Of a DNA stretch of 64,000 nt, positions 27,101-35,944 are shown one piece after another. Origin of the DNA: Geodermatophilus sp. DSM 45219 (GTDB taxonomy: Bacteria > Actinomycetota > Actinomycetes > Mycobacteriales > Geodermatophilaceae). The notes beneath the pieces were generated by a model. The model made no database searches and had not been told where the DNA came from. It saw only the letters and a list, made by a program, of their open reading frames with translations. The stretch is from the NCBI RefSeq assembly GCF_900104025.1, contig NZ_FNIQ01000001.1:310001-374000 (forward strand). Reading direction: 5' to 3'. How positions within the stretch are numbered: position 1 is the first letter of the stretch; each line of letters starts with the position of its first letter. A program made the position numbers and the translations under genes.

Positions 27101-27844
27101 TCAGCCGGGGAACCAGGTCTCCCGGACCAGGTCACCGGACACCAGCGCCTGCTCCAGCGAGCGTGCGACCAGGCCCCGCTCGGCGTAGCCCTCGAGCACC
27201 CCGGTGATCAGCTCGCCGCGGTCCAGCTGCGGTGGGGGCCCGTCGCAGGCGCCGTCCGCCGGTCCGGCGAAGCCGTCGTGGGCCAGGACGATCGCTCCCG
27301 GCCGAACGCCCTGCTGGGCCTTGGCGAGGCGCTCGGCGGGCGGGACGTCCCGCCAGTCCCAGGTGGTGGGCCCCCACAGCACCGGGACCAGACCGGCGCC
27401 GGTCACCGCGCGCCAGTTGGCGAACGTCTGCCGGCCGTACGGCGGGCGGAACCAGCGCACCGGCCGCCCCGTCGCGTCCTCCAGCTCGGCCTTCCCCGCG
27501 CGCACCAGCCGGGCCACCTCGTCCGGGGGCAGCGTGGGCAGCGCCCGGTGGTCGACGCCGTGGAGCGCCACCTCGTGCCCGGCGGCGACGACCTCGTCGA
27601 GGAGGCCGGGGTACCTGCGCACCCGGGTGAGCAGCACGAAGAACGTCGCCCCGGCGCCCGCATCGGCCAGCGCCGACAGCACCCGGTCGGTGCCACCGGG
27701 CTCGGGACCGTCGTCGAAGGTCAGGACGACGTCGGACGCACCGGTGCGCAGCTCCACCGCCGAGCCCAGCACCGTCCCGGCACCCCGCCGGACCCTGCGC
27801 CGGGCCCCCTCGACCACGCTCCGGGCGGTCGTCGCGGCACTCAT
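27101..27844 (-). CDS. polysaccharide deacetylase (NodB homology), second copy
   Basis: A 247-residue carbohydrate esterase family 4 protein. Motifs: LTFDDGPEPGG (catalytic Asp and first metal Asp), HEVALHGVDHRAL (metal His pair), RWFRPPYGRQT (motif 3), TTWDWRD, and VLAHDGF (motif 5, catalytic His). All active-site motifs are intact, more complete than in the copy at 18418-19248. No clear signal peptide precedes the domain. The start ATG 27844 overlaps the stop of the upstream glycosyltransferase gene (ATGA), so it is the last gene of a glycosyltransferase operon. It probably removes N-acetyl groups from the island polymer or from peptidoglycan. Confidence 0.9.
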   Translation of the reverse strand: MSAATTARSVVEGARRRVRRGAGTVLGSAVELRTGASDVVLTFDDGPEPGGTDRVLSALADAGAGATFFVLLTRVRRYPGLLDEVVAAGHEVALHGVDHRALPTLPPDEVARLVRAGKAELEDATGRPVRWFRPPYGRQTFANWRAVTGAGLVPVLWGPTTWDWRDVPPAERLAKAQQGVRPGAIVLAHDGFAGPADGACDGPPPQLDRGELITGVLEGYAERGLVARSLEQALVSGDLVRETWFPG

Positions 27845-28836
27845 CGGGCTCCTCCCCACGCCAGTCGCCACCGGCGGCCGTCCCGCGCGTACTCGTGGAA
27901 GGCCACGCCGCAGCCCCCCGCGACCATGCCGGCGCCCCGGCAGGCCACGCGCAGGCCCCGAGCCCGGTGCCGGTCGGAACCCACCAGCTCGCCCAGTGCG
28001 CAGCGACCCGCGCCGACGGCGACGCGGAGGAGGCCCCCGGCCACGCCGCGGGCGCGCACGGACGTCCGGGCCCACCGGGACCCGGCCAGCCGCAGCTCGA
28101 CGAGGACGGTGGTGTTCCCCTGGCTGCACATCCGGGTGACGATCCAGGACCGGGTCATCCGGTCCGGGGGGACGGCGTCGACGGCGACGGACTCGTCGCA
28201 CCAGACCATGCGGCCGCCGGCCCGTGCCAGCACGTGGCTGAACAGCGTGTCCTCGCCCCCACCGAGCCCGAGCTCGGCGGAGAAGCGGACGCCGGCCCGC
28301 CGGAGCTGCTCGAGGTCCAGCAGGAGGCTGCCGGTCGCGACGACGTCGACCGGCGTACCGCTCGGCATGCTGGGGCGGCGCCAGAAGTCCCCCGCCCGCA
28401 GCCACGGGTCCAGCTCACCGGCGAACTCGGCGACGATGCGACCGGCGACCGCCGTGGCACCGGTGGCCTCCCAGGTGCCGACCAGGGAGGCCAGCCAGGC
28501 GGGCATCGGCCGCTCGTCGTCGTCGATGAACACGAGCAGGCGGCTGTCGCCGGCCTCGTCGATCGCGCGGTTGCGGACGGCGGCGATCCCCGGCGTCGGC
28601 TCGCCGACGTACCGCAGCTCGGGCGCGGCCAGCTCCGCCACGACCGCCGCGCCGCTGCCCCCGGGGTCGTTGTCCACCACGAGGACGTCCGCGAGGTACC
28701 GGCCACCGACCGCCCGGGCCTGGTCGAGCAGCAGGGGCAGCGCCGTGCGCAGGCCGTCGGGGCGCCGGTAGGTCGGCACGGCGATCGTGACGCGGACGGT
28801 GCCGGTGACCGCCGGCCCCGCGGTGGCCGCGCTCAC
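27841..28836 (-). CDS. glycosyltransferase family 2
   Basis: A 331-residue GT-A enzyme starting at GTG 28836 (overlap GTGA with the upstream stop). VTIAVPTYRRPDGL, VVDNDPGGSGA, GIAAVRNRAIDEA, VFIDDDERPMPAWLA and LGGGEDTLFSHVLARAGG give the full GT2 pattern. Unlike its paralogue at 24552-25562 it ends with a shorter, more polar tail (VAFHEYARDGRRWR). The pair occupies opposite strands on either side of the flippase gene. Sugar specificity cannot be read from sequence. Confidence 0.88.
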   Translation of the reverse strand: MSAATAGPAVTGTVRVTIAVPTYRRPDGLRTALPLLLDQARAVGGRYLADVLVVDNDPGGSGAAVVAELAAPELRYVGEPTPGIAAVRNRAIDEAGDSRLLVFIDDDERPMPAWLASLVGTWEATGATAVAGRIVAEFAGELDPWLRAGDFWRRPSMPSGTPVDVVATGSLLLDLEQLRRAGVRFSAELGLGGGEDTLFSHVLARAGGRMVWCDESVAVDAVPPDRMTRSWIVTRMCSQGNTTVLVELRLAGSRWARTSVRARGVAGGLLRVAVGAGRCALGELVGSDRHRARGLRVACRGAGMVAGGCGVAFHEYARDGRRWRLAWGGAR

Positions 28837-30944
28837 CGCGCCACCGTCCCGGTCGCCTGCGCGGCCTCGAGGAGACCGGCGGCGAAGCGGTGCACGGCGT
28901 GCCGCTCCCGCGCGCGGGCTGCGTCGTCCAGCGCGGCGGACCGCGCGCCCGGCCAGTCGGCGACCAGCCCCGCGACCGCGTCGGCCCAGCGCTCCGGCCG
29001 TCCCGGCTCGGCCACGCGGGCGGCCGCGAACCCGTCGACGGCCTCCCGCAGCCCCGGCAGGTCGCTGACGACGACCGGCCGGGCGGCGAGCACCGCCTCC
29101 ACCGCGGCGTTGCCGAAGGACTCGTCGAGCGTGGAGGGGACGAGCACCACGTCGGCCCCGCGGAGCAGCGGCCAGACGTCGTCCCGGAAGCCCAGGAGCT
29201 CGACGCGGTCGGCCAGCCCCGACGCGGTCACCTCCGCCCACAGCTCGTCGGCGAACCACTCGTAGCCCTCGAACACCGAGCCGGCGACCGTGAGCCGGGC
29301 GTCGACACCCCGGTCGAGCAGCACGCGCAGGGCGCGGATCGCGACGTCCGGGCCCTTCCGCGGTGACAGCCGGCCCACGAACAGCAGGCGGACCGGGCTG
29401 TCGAGGCGCTCCCGGGCGGGGACGGCGTCCACCGGGGCGGGCACGGGGTTGGCCACCACGGCCGTCCGGCCCGCCAGGGCCGGGACCAGCCCGATGAGGA
29501 CCTCGGCGGTGAACCGGCTGTTCGCCACGACGACGTCGGCCGCCAGGAGGGTGCGCAGCAGCAGCCGCTGGAGGACCGCGGGCCCCGGCCACTCGGCCTC
29601 GTGCACGTGGCACACGACGCGGCGGCGGGCCAGGCGGGCGAGCAGCAGCCAGGACGGCAGCACGGTGGTGTTCACGTGCACGGCCGGTGCAGTCCGCAGC
29701 AGCGCCAGCGCCGAGGGCAGACCCAGCAGCGCGTCGGCGAGCAGGCGGACCGAGCCGGCCGGCCGCAGCACGGCCTTGCGCAGCACCGGCATGCGGCGGA
29801 CGACGACCCGGGCGCCGCGGCCCTCCAGCTCGGCGACCAGGGGGCCGTGCCCGGGCAGCGCCACCGTCACCTCGGAGTCGCGCAGCAGCGCGCCGACCGA
29901 CTCGAGCAGCACCCGGTCCGAGCCGTACAGCTCGGCGCCGGGGTGGACCACCAGCACCCGGGGACGCGCGAGGGGCCGCCGCGGGCCGAGCACCAGCGCG
30001 GGCAGCACCCGGACCAGGCCCTCGAGCGCGCCCCGCGCCACCGCCCAGAGCACCGACGGCGTCTGCAGCAGCTGCCGCCGGCCGCCGCGCAGCAGGATCT
30101 CCCAGCTGACCGCGGGGGTGGCCCGGACCCAGCGCAGCAGCGCCCGGCGGTCGAGGTGGCGCGCGGCGAAGGCCAGCCGGTTGCGGCAGTTCCAGCGGTA
30201 GTAGAGGGCGGACTTGGCGCTGCCCCGGCGCCCCTCCCCGTGGGTGCCGCCCTCGTCGTGCACGGCCACCAGGTCCTCGCGCAGGACCACCGTGGCGCCG
30301 GCCGCGACCGCTCGGTAGCCGAGGTCGACGTCCTCCCAGTAGAGGAAGTAGCCCTCGTCGTACCCGCCGATCCGGGTGAAGAGCTCGTCGTGCACGACCA
30401 CGCAGGCGCCGCACAGCCAGTCGCCGGGGTCGTCGGTGCGCGGTCCGTCGGCGCTCGGGCGGCGCCGCACCCGGCCGTCGCGCAGGTCGGTGCGCGCCGC
30501 GAGGAAGACGACCTCGCCGTCGGAGGAGAGCAGCCGCGGGCTGATGACCGACAGCGGCTCGTGCAGGCTCTGCGCCCGCAGCTCGGCGACGACGGCCGGC
30601 GTGATCACCGCGTCGGGGTTGAGGAAGAGGAAGGTGCGGCACCCCAGCTCGCGGGCGACCGCGACACCGGCGTTGCAGGCCGCGCCGAAGCCGCGGTTGT
30701 CGGGCATGCCGACGACGTGCCAGCCGGAGGCGGCGCCGAGCTCCTCGACGGCGCGCCGGTTGGCCTGCGAGGAGAAGTTGTCGACGACGACGACGCGCAC
30801 GTCGGGACCGGGGAGGCCGGCCGGGGCCAGGTTGCGCCGGAGCAGTTCCGCGCTGCCGTACGAGACGACGACCACGCCGAGCGGCGCGTCGTCCCCCGGC
30901 GGGGTGGCCGGCGGTCCGAACGGCGCGAGGACGGTCGCCGTCAC
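28833..30944 (-). CDS. bifunctional glycosyltransferase: GT2 domain fused to GT4 domain
   Basis: About 703 residues. The N-terminal half (to about residue 270) is a GT2 of the rhamnosyltransferase type: GVVVVSYGSAELL, VVVDNFSS, PDNRGFGAACNAGV, FLNPDAVI and YDEGYFLYWEDVDLGYR. From residue 330 a GT-B/GT4 enzyme follows: VLVVHPGAELYGSDRVL, VHVNTTVLPSW, LLFVGRLSPRKGPDVAI, VPSTLDESFGNAAVEA. Together they could add two successive sugars. GTG 30944 is preferred; an in-frame GTG at 31094 would add 50 residues that look non-coding. Heads the three-gene operon ending in the deacetylase. Confidence 0.87.
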   Translation of the reverse strand: MTATVLAPFGPPATPPGDDAPLGVVVVSYGSAELLRRNLAPAGLPGPDVRVVVVDNFSSQANRRAVEELGAASGWHVVGMPDNRGFGAACNAGVAVARELGCRTFLFLNPDAVITPAVVAELRAQSLHEPLSVISPRLLSSDGEVVFLAARTDLRDGRVRRRPSADGPRTDDPGDWLCGACVVVHDELFTRIGGYDEGYFLYWEDVDLGYRAVAAGATVVLREDLVAVHDEGGTHGEGRRGSAKSALYYRWNCRNRLAFAARHLDRRALLRWVRATPAVSWEILLRGGRRQLLQTPSVLWAVARGALEGLVRVLPALVLGPRRPLARPRVLVVHPGAELYGSDRVLLESVGALLRDSEVTVALPGHGPLVAELEGRGARVVVRRMPVLRKAVLRPAGSVRLLADALLGLPSALALLRTAPAVHVNTTVLPSWLLLARLARRRVVCHVHEAEWPGPAVLQRLLLRTLLAADVVVANSRFTAEVLIGLVPALAGRTAVVANPVPAPVDAVPARERLDSPVRLLFVGRLSPRKGPDVAIRALRVLLDRGVDARLTVAGSVFEGYEWFADELWAEVTASGLADRVELLGFRDDVWPLLRGADVVLVPSTLDESFGNAAVEAVLAARPVVVSDLPGLREAVDGFAAARVAEPGRPERWADAVAGLVADWPGARSAALDDAARARERHAVHRFAAGLLEAAQATGTVAR

Positions 30945-31126
30945 CGGTGCCGTCCCCGTCCGGGCGTGCGCGTCCCGCCTCGTCCGCCGCGTCCCACAGC
31001 AGGCCGTCCCTTCCCCCGTCCGGGCGGTGGCTCGGGACCGCCGCACCCGGTCCGCCCATCCTCCGGGCCCCGGTGCGGGGCGTCTTCCCTCCACGGGGTG
31101 ACCCGGCCCCGCAGCGCCCCGGACGC

Positions 31127-31164
31127 CGACGAGCGGACCGGCCCGCAGGCCGGTCCGCTCGTCG
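31127..31164. terminator. 17-bp perfect hairpin
   Basis: Bases 31127-31143 pair perfectly with 31148-31164 around the loop CGCA. This is the second of two strong hairpins after the stop of the large secreted-protein gene (which ends at 31212 on the minus strand), and it lies upstream of the GT2-GT4 gene. It probably prevents read-through from the surface-protein gene into the glycosyltransferase operon. Confidence 0.7.
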
Positions 31165-31174
31165 CTGCTCCCCC

Positions 31175-31206
31175 AGGGGGCCGGTGGGGATCCCCACCGG
31201 CCCCCT
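31175..31206. terminator. 32-base perfect palindrome after the surface-protein gene
   Basis: AGGGGGCCGGTGGGGA (31175-31190) is followed directly by its exact reverse complement (31191-31206), six bases after the stop codon of the secreted protein. As RNA it would fold with a small loop opened from the centre. With the hairpin at 31127-31164 it forms a tandem terminator. Confidence 0.7.
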
Positions 31207-31211
31207 CGGGG

Positions 31212-34200
31212 TCACGGCTTCGTGCCGGCCGCCCCGACCCACACGTCGTCCACGCGCAGCGTCTGGGCGCTGGTCGCGTTCGCCGAGTGGTAGAGGTCGA
31301 TCCGCACCGTGCCGGCCTGCTGCAGCGCCGCCGTGGCGTCGGTGGCGCTGACCTGCCAGTCCCCCGGCTCGGCGGACCCGGCAGCCCACACCTTGGCCCG
31401 CAGGGTCGTGGTGCCGGCGCCCTGCGTCTCGAACCGCACGGCGAGGACCGTGCCCGGGGCGTAGGTGCCCGCGAGGCGGTACGAGCCCAGGGCGGTCTCC
31501 GTCCCGTTGACCGTCCGCAAGAGCGTCGCGGTCACCGAGCCGGTGGCGCTGAACCGCAGCTGGGCGCCGTACCGGGTCGAGCTCCCGACGTTGCGGCCCA
31601 CCAGCGACACGTAGCTGCCGCCGCCGGTGGGCGCCCGCTCCAGCAGCACGCCCGCCTGGATCGCCACGTCCTGCACCGAGACCGGCAGCCCGGCGTTCGT
31701 GCCGGCCCCTGCCGCGGCGGTCAGCCGCCCGGACCCGTCGGCCACCGTGGCGTTCGCCGCGGTCCCGCCGACTGCCCAGATCCCGCCGCGGTCGGCGGTC
31801 CCCCACCCGCCGGCGACCGCACGCCCGAAGGCGTCCCGGGCCAGGGCGGTGTCCACCGGCTGTTCCGGGGCCGGCGGCGCGGTGACGGTCACCGAGCGGG
31901 TCACCGTGCCGGTCGCCCCGGCGGCGTCGGTCACCGTCAGCTTCACCGGGTAGGTCCCGGCCGCCGCGTAGGTGTGCGACGCCCTCGCGCCCGTCGCGGT
32001 CGACCCGTTGCCGAAGTCCCACGCGTAGGAGGCCACCGGGCCCTCCGCGTCAGCGGAGGACGAGCCGTCCACCGACACCGCCAGGCCGCTCACCGAGGAG
32101 GTGAACGCCGCCGTCGGCGCGGTGTTCGCCGGCAGCTCCGGCGCCGTGGGCGCGGTGACGGTCACCGAGCGGGTCACCGTGGCGGTCGCCCCGGCGGCGT
32201 CGGTCACCGTCAGCCTCACCGGATAGGTCCCGGCCGCCGCGTAGGTGTGCGACGCCCTCGCCCCGGTGCCGGTGGAGCCGTTGCCGAAGTCCCACGCGTA
32301 GGAGGCCACCGGCCCCTCGGCGTCGGTGGAGGACGAGCCGTCCACCGACACCGCCAGGCCGCTCACCGAGGAGGTGAACGCCGCCGTCGGCGCCGCGTTC
32401 GCCGGCGGCGGGGTGGCGCCGGGCTGGACGACCTGCAGGTCGTCCAGCCGCACGGTCTGCGCGGCCGTCGCGGTGGAGGACTGGAACAGGTCGAGGCGCA
32501 CGGCCCCGGCCTGCTGCAGCGCCGCCGTGGCGTCGGTCGCGGTGACCTGCCAGCCGGTGGGCTCGGTGGTCCCGGCGGCCCAGACCTTGGCCCGCAGGGT
32601 GGTGGGGCCGGCACCCTCGGCCGCGAAGCGGACCTTGAGCGCGCTGCCCGGCGTGTAGTTGCTGGGCATCCGGTAGGAGCCGAGGACGGTCTCCGTGCCG
32701 CCGGCCACCTTGGTCAGGCTCGCCGTCACCGACCCGGTGGCGCTGAACCGCAACTGGGTCGTGTACCGGTCCGAGCCGACGATGCGGCCCACCAGCGACA
32801 CGTAGCTGCCGCCACCGGTGGGCGCCCGCTCGACGACCACGTCGGACCGCACGTCCACGTCCCGGACCGAGACCGGCAGCGTCGCCGCGCTCGTCCCGCC
32901 CGCGGCCGCGCTGATCCGCCCGGACCCGCCGGTGACCGTGGCGTTCGCCGAGGCCCCGGTCACCGTCCAGGTCCCACCGAGGTCGGCGGTCCCCCAGGCA
33001 CCGGTGACCTCGCGCCCGAAGGTGTCGGTGGCCACCGCACCGACGGCCGGCGGCGCGGGCGGCGCGGTGACGGTCACCGAGCGGGTCACCGTGCCGGTCG
33101 CCCCGGCGGCGTCGGTCACCGTCAGCCTCACCGGATAGGTCCCGGCCGCCGCGTAGGTGTGCGACGCCCTCGCCCCGGTGCCGGTGGAGCCGTTGCCGAA
33201 GTCCCACGCGTAGGAGGCCACCGGCCCCTCGGCGTCGGCGGAGGACGAGCCGTCCACCGACACCGCCAGGCCGCTCACCGAGGAGGTGAACGCCGCCGTC
33301 GGCGCCGTGTTCGACGGTCCACCGCTGGTGGCCGCCAGGTGGTGCTCGGTGATCTGGGCGGTCGAGAGCGCCCTCGGGTAGACGGCGACCTCGTCGATCT
33401 GGCCGCCGAACCAGTCGAGCCCGGTGGCCCAGCTGGTGTCGCCACCGATGCGCCAGTACCCGTCCTTCGACTCGGCGGACACCACGGCCGGGTTCGTGCC
33501 GACCAGCTGCCCGTCGACGTGGAACTGCATCCCGGCGGGGCTGAGCGATCCGACGACGTGGTGCCACCGGCCGTCGTTCAGCGCAGCCGTGGTGCTCAGG
33601 ATCCGCATGCCACCGCTGTAGACACCGAAGTGCAGCCGGCCCTGGGCGTCCATGTAGACGTGCCGGTCGTAGTTGGGGCTCAGCCCCGTCCGCGCGTTGC
33701 CCCAGCCGACGATCTTGCCGCCCCGGGTGGTGGTCGTCTGGAACCACGCCTCCACCGAGAAGTTCTGCGGGGCCGGTGCGGCGGGCGCGGTCGCCGACAG
33801 CGAGCCGGACGACGTCCCGTTGAACCGGAAGGCGGTGTCGCGGTCGCCGGTGACGGCGCCGGTGGCGCCGCGGGTGACGCCGGTGCCGATGCCCATGTCG
33901 GCCGCACCGGAGTGGTCGAAGGCCGTCGGGCCCGTCGACTCCCCGAGCGTCCAGTGGTCCACGGCACCGTGCGCCGCGACCAGGCGCTCGTAGGCGCGGG
34001 TGGCCGTGCCGCTGCTGGCGACCGGCACGGTGACCGTCGTCCAGGCGGAGTCCACGCGGTTACCGGCGGCGTCGCTCACCGAGACCAGGTAGCGGTGCGA
34101 CCCGGCGGTGGCACCGGTGTCGGTGCAGGCCTGGGTCGGCAGCTGCCACCAGCGCGAGGGCGCGGTCACGACGCAGGCCGGGGCCCCGGTGGTGGAGTCA

Positions 34201-35720
34201 CGGTGGACGCGGTAGGTGAGGTGCTCGTTGTCCTTGTCCCACGCCGCCGGGAACGACAGCCGCATGCCGCCCTGGACGGCGGTGGCGGTGGGGCCGGAGG
34301 AGCCGGCCCGCACCGGGCCGACCGCGTTCGGCGCGAGGCGGGGGACGGCGAAGCGCACCAGCCCCTGCTGCGGCCGGCCGTTCACCGACGGGAACTCGCC
34401 GCCGTAGACCACGTAGTCCTGGTTGCCGGTGACCGTCCAGCCCGCCTGGTACTGACCGGTGAAGGTCCCCGCGACGAAGGTCGGGTGCCACGCCAGGTGG
34501 TTCGGCGCGGGCTGGCCGGCCATCACGCCGCGGCCGCCGGTGTCGATGTTCGCGTTCACCGTGTACGGCGCCGAGCTGAAGGCGTTCGCGTGCCAGTAGC
34601 TGGCCGGGCTGGTCTCCGGGAAGCTCCCGATGTTGCGGCAGTTGTGCGCGTGCGACGCGGTGTAGACGGCGCCGTTCACCGGGAACGCGGAGTAGGTGTC
34701 ACCGCGGCAGTCGGCGAACCAGCGCACCGCACCGCCGTTCGCCCTCGCCGCGAAGGTGCCCTCGAGTGAGCCGGGGCCGTAGAAGTCGTAGGCCGTGCCG
34801 TAGACGTCGGCGCCGTCGGTGCTCAGGCTCCAGACGGCGGAGTGGGCACCCTGGTTGGTGATGTACCGGTTGGCCGCGAACGGCCGGGTGGCACCGCTGG
34901 TCGCGTCGAGCGCGCCGACCCCGGTCGCCTTGGTGCCGTTGAGGGTGTCGAACCGGCCGGCGACGACGACCTGGTCGTCCCCCGCGAGCACCATGGCCAG
35001 CACCGAGTTGCTGGTGCGGGCGTTGGCGGCCGGGTCGTTGGGCACCCAGTTGCCCGCCGTGGACCCCGTGCCCGGCTGGGGGGCCCAGGGCAGCAGCTCG
35101 CCGGTGGCCGCGGAGACGGCGGCGAGACGCGACCGCGCGCTCGAGCCGACGGCGCTGAACTCCCCGCCGAGGTATACGGTGCCGTTCGTGGCGGCGATCG
35201 CCCGGACGGTGCTGTTCGCCGCCGGGCGGAAGGTGCTCACCAGCTGGCCGGTGGCGGTGTCGTAGGCGGCGACGCCACTGCGCGGCTGCCCGTTGGCGAC
35301 GGTGAAGTCCCCGCCGACGTAGAGGCGCGAGCCGTCCGGCGACACGGACAGGGCCAGCGCCTGCGCGTTCAGGTCCGGGGCGAAGGAGCTGATCAGCTCG
35401 CCGGTCCGGATGTCGTAGGCGAGCAGGTTGTTGCGCACCGTCTCCTGCGTGCCCGGGGCGGCGCCGGCCGGCCGCACGCGGCCGAAGCGGCCGGCCACGT
35501 ACACGGTGGTGCCGCTGACGACCTGCGCCCAGGCGACGCCGTCGATCTGTGCCGTGGGCAGCGCGTCGGCGGACACCGTCGGCGGCGTGGTGGGCGCCGC
35601 GGGGTCCAGCGGCGCGGTGTCGGCCAGGGCGGCCGTGGGGAGGACGGAGCCCATCCCCACCGCGAGGGCCACCAGCCCGGTCAGCAGCGACTTGGACCAA
35701 GCCGCCGAGAGTGCAGTCAT
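31212..35720 (-). CDS. large secreted protein: beta-propeller, LamG, three PKD domains, two jelly-roll domains
   Basis: 1,502 residues with a signal peptide (SLLTGLVALAVGMGSVLPTAALA). Residues 45-470 are repeats of the delta-60/propeller type (VYLGGEFSAVGSSARSRLAA). A fibronectin-like region follows, then a LamG/concanavalin domain at about 577-800 (FSVEAWFQTTT, WHHVVGSLS). PKD domains lie at about 803-886, 1107-1190 and 1197-1281 (SYAWDFGNGST). Two jelly-roll modules lie at about 892-1097 and 1290-1494. No sortase motif or C-terminal anchor is seen, so it is probably released or polysaccharide-bound. The role is probably adhesion or carbohydrate binding at the surface. ATG 35720 follows a GGGGGAA ribosome-binding site. 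Confidence 0.85.
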   Translation of the reverse strand: MTALSAAWSKSLLTGLVALAVGMGSVLPTAALADTAPLDPAAPTTPPTVSADALPTAQIDGVAWAQVVSGTTVYVAGRFGRVRPAGAAPGTQETVRNNLLAYDIRTGELISSFAPDLNAQALALSVSPDGSRLYVGGDFTVANGQPRSGVAAYDTATGQLVSTFRPAANSTVRAIAATNGTVYLGGEFSAVGSSARSRLAAVSAATGELLPWAPQPGTGSTAGNWVPNDPAANARTSNSVLAMVLAGDDQVVVAGRFDTLNGTKATGVGALDATSGATRPFAANRYITNQGAHSAVWSLSTDGADVYGTAYDFYGPGSLEGTFAARANGGAVRWFADCRGDTYSAFPVNGAVYTASHAHNCRNIGSFPETSPASYWHANAFSSAPYTVNANIDTGGRGVMAGQPAPNHLAWHPTFVAGTFTGQYQAGWTVTGNQDYVVYGGEFPSVNGRPQQGLVRFAVPRLAPNAVGPVRAGSSGPTATAVQGGMRLSFPAAWDKDNEHLTYRVHRDSTTGAPACVVTAPSRWWQLPTQACTDTGATAGSHRYLVSVSDAAGNRVDSAWTTVTVPVASSGTATRAYERLVAAHGAVDHWTLGESTGPTAFDHSGAADMGIGTGVTRGATGAVTGDRDTAFRFNGTSSGSLSATAPAAPAPQNFSVEAWFQTTTTRGGKIVGWGNARTGLSPNYDRHVYMDAQGRLHFGVYSGGMRILSTTAALNDGRWHHVVGSLSPAGMQFHVDGQLVGTNPAVVSAESKDGYWRIGGDTSWATGLDWFGGQIDEVAVYPRALSTAQITEHHLAATSGGPSNTAPTAAFTSSVSGLAVSVDGSSSADAEGPVASYAWDFGNGSTGTGARASHTYAAAGTYPVRLTVTDAAGATGTVTRSVTVTAPPAPPAVGAVATDTFGREVTGAWGTADLGGTWTVTGASANATVTGGSGRISAAAGGTSAATLPVSVRDVDVRSDVVVERAPTGGGSYVSLVGRIVGSDRYTTQLRFSATGSVTASLTKVAGGTETVLGSYRMPSNYTPGSALKVRFAAEGAGPTTLRAKVWAAGTTEPTGWQVTATDATAALQQAGAVRLDLFQSSTATAAQTVRLDDLQVVQPGATPPPANAAPTAAFTSSVSGLAVSVDGSSSTDAEGPVASYAWDFGNGSTGTGARASHTYAAAGTYPVRLTVTDAAGATATVTRSVTVTAPTAPELPANTAPTAAFTSSVSGLAVSVDGSSSADAEGPVASYAWDFGNGSTATGARASHTYAAAGTYPVKLTVTDAAGATGTVTRSVTVTAPPAPEQPVDTALARDAFGRAVAGGWGTADRGGIWAVGGTAANATVADGSGRLTAAAGAGTNAGLPVSVQDVAIQAGVLLERAPTGGGSYVSLVGRNVGSSTRYGAQLRFSATGSVTATLLRTVNGTETALGSYRLAGTYAPGTVLAVRFETQGAGTTTLRAKVWAAGSAEPGDWQVSATDATAALQQAGTVRIDLYHSANATSAQTLRVDDVWVGAAGTKP
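31237..31850 (-). repeat. jelly-roll module, copy 2 (within the secreted protein)
   Basis: Encodes the C-terminal module that runs from DAFGRAVAGGWGTADRGG to QTLRVDDVWV. It is homologous along its whole length to 32428-33045, sharing ERAPTGGGSYVSLVGR, LRFSATGSVTA, TTLRAKVWAAG and ATDATAALQQAG. An internal duplication inside one gene. Confidence 0.8.
31878..32129 (-). repeat. PKD repeat, copy 3
   Basis: About 250 bases, nearly identical at the DNA level to 32151-32400 and 33063-33312. The protein core ASYAWDFGNGSTATGARASH differs from the other copies at a single position, which suggests recent duplication or gene conversion. Confidence 0.85.
32151..32400 (-). repeat. PKD repeat, copy 2
   Basis: Encodes a PKD domain almost identical to the other two copies, with SSSTDAEGPVASYAWDFGNG; the others have SSSADAEGP. 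It lies directly before copy 3, with a short Pro-rich linker (TAPELPANTAP) between. Confidence 0.85.
32428..33045 (-). repeat. jelly-roll module, copy 1
   Basis: Encodes the module DTFGREVTGAWGTADLGGTW to QTVRLDDLQVV, homologous to 31237-31850. More diverged from its partner than the PKD copies are from each other. Confidence 0.8.
33063..33312 (-). repeat. PKD repeat, copy 1
   Basis: Encodes the first PKD domain, directly after the LamG domain; near-identical DNA to the two downstream copies. Confidence 0.85.
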
Positions 35721-35886
35721 CTGAAGCGTTCCCCCGCTCGTACGCACGTCACGCTGCCGGCAGCGCCGACCAGCGGGTGGACACTAAGCGTGACGATCGA
35801 GGCCCCGTATCCCCTGATCCAGTGACACTGCGCAATCAAGCGACGGTCACGGACCGTGTGCACCCGTCCGGGGGGGCGGGCACGAC

Positions 35887-35924
35887 GGACGGCAGGGCCC
35901 GACCGAGGTCGGGCCCTGCCGTCC
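35887..35924. terminator. 17-bp perfect hairpin
   Basis: Bases 35887-35903 pair perfectly with 35908-35924 around the loop CGAG. It lies 20 bases beyond the stop (35945) of the anchored protein gene on the minus strand, so it ends the operon that starts with the initiating transferase. The rest of 35721-35944 should carry the promoter of the large secreted-protein gene. Confidence 0.75.
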
Positions 35925-35944
35925 GGGTGGAGCGCGGGGAGGGG

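Noticed and set aside
30945..31094. N-terminal extension of the GT2-GT4 protein from GTG 31094
   Set aside because: The 50 extra residues are Arg/Ala/Gly-rich with no family similarity; the GT2 fold begins soon after GTG 30944.
29601..34769. A 1,722-codon open frame on the plus strand
   Set aside because: It is antisense to the GT2-GT4 and secreted-protein genes. Its product is Arg/Gly/His-rich low-complexity sequence without motifs, the usual shadow of G/C-rich codons.
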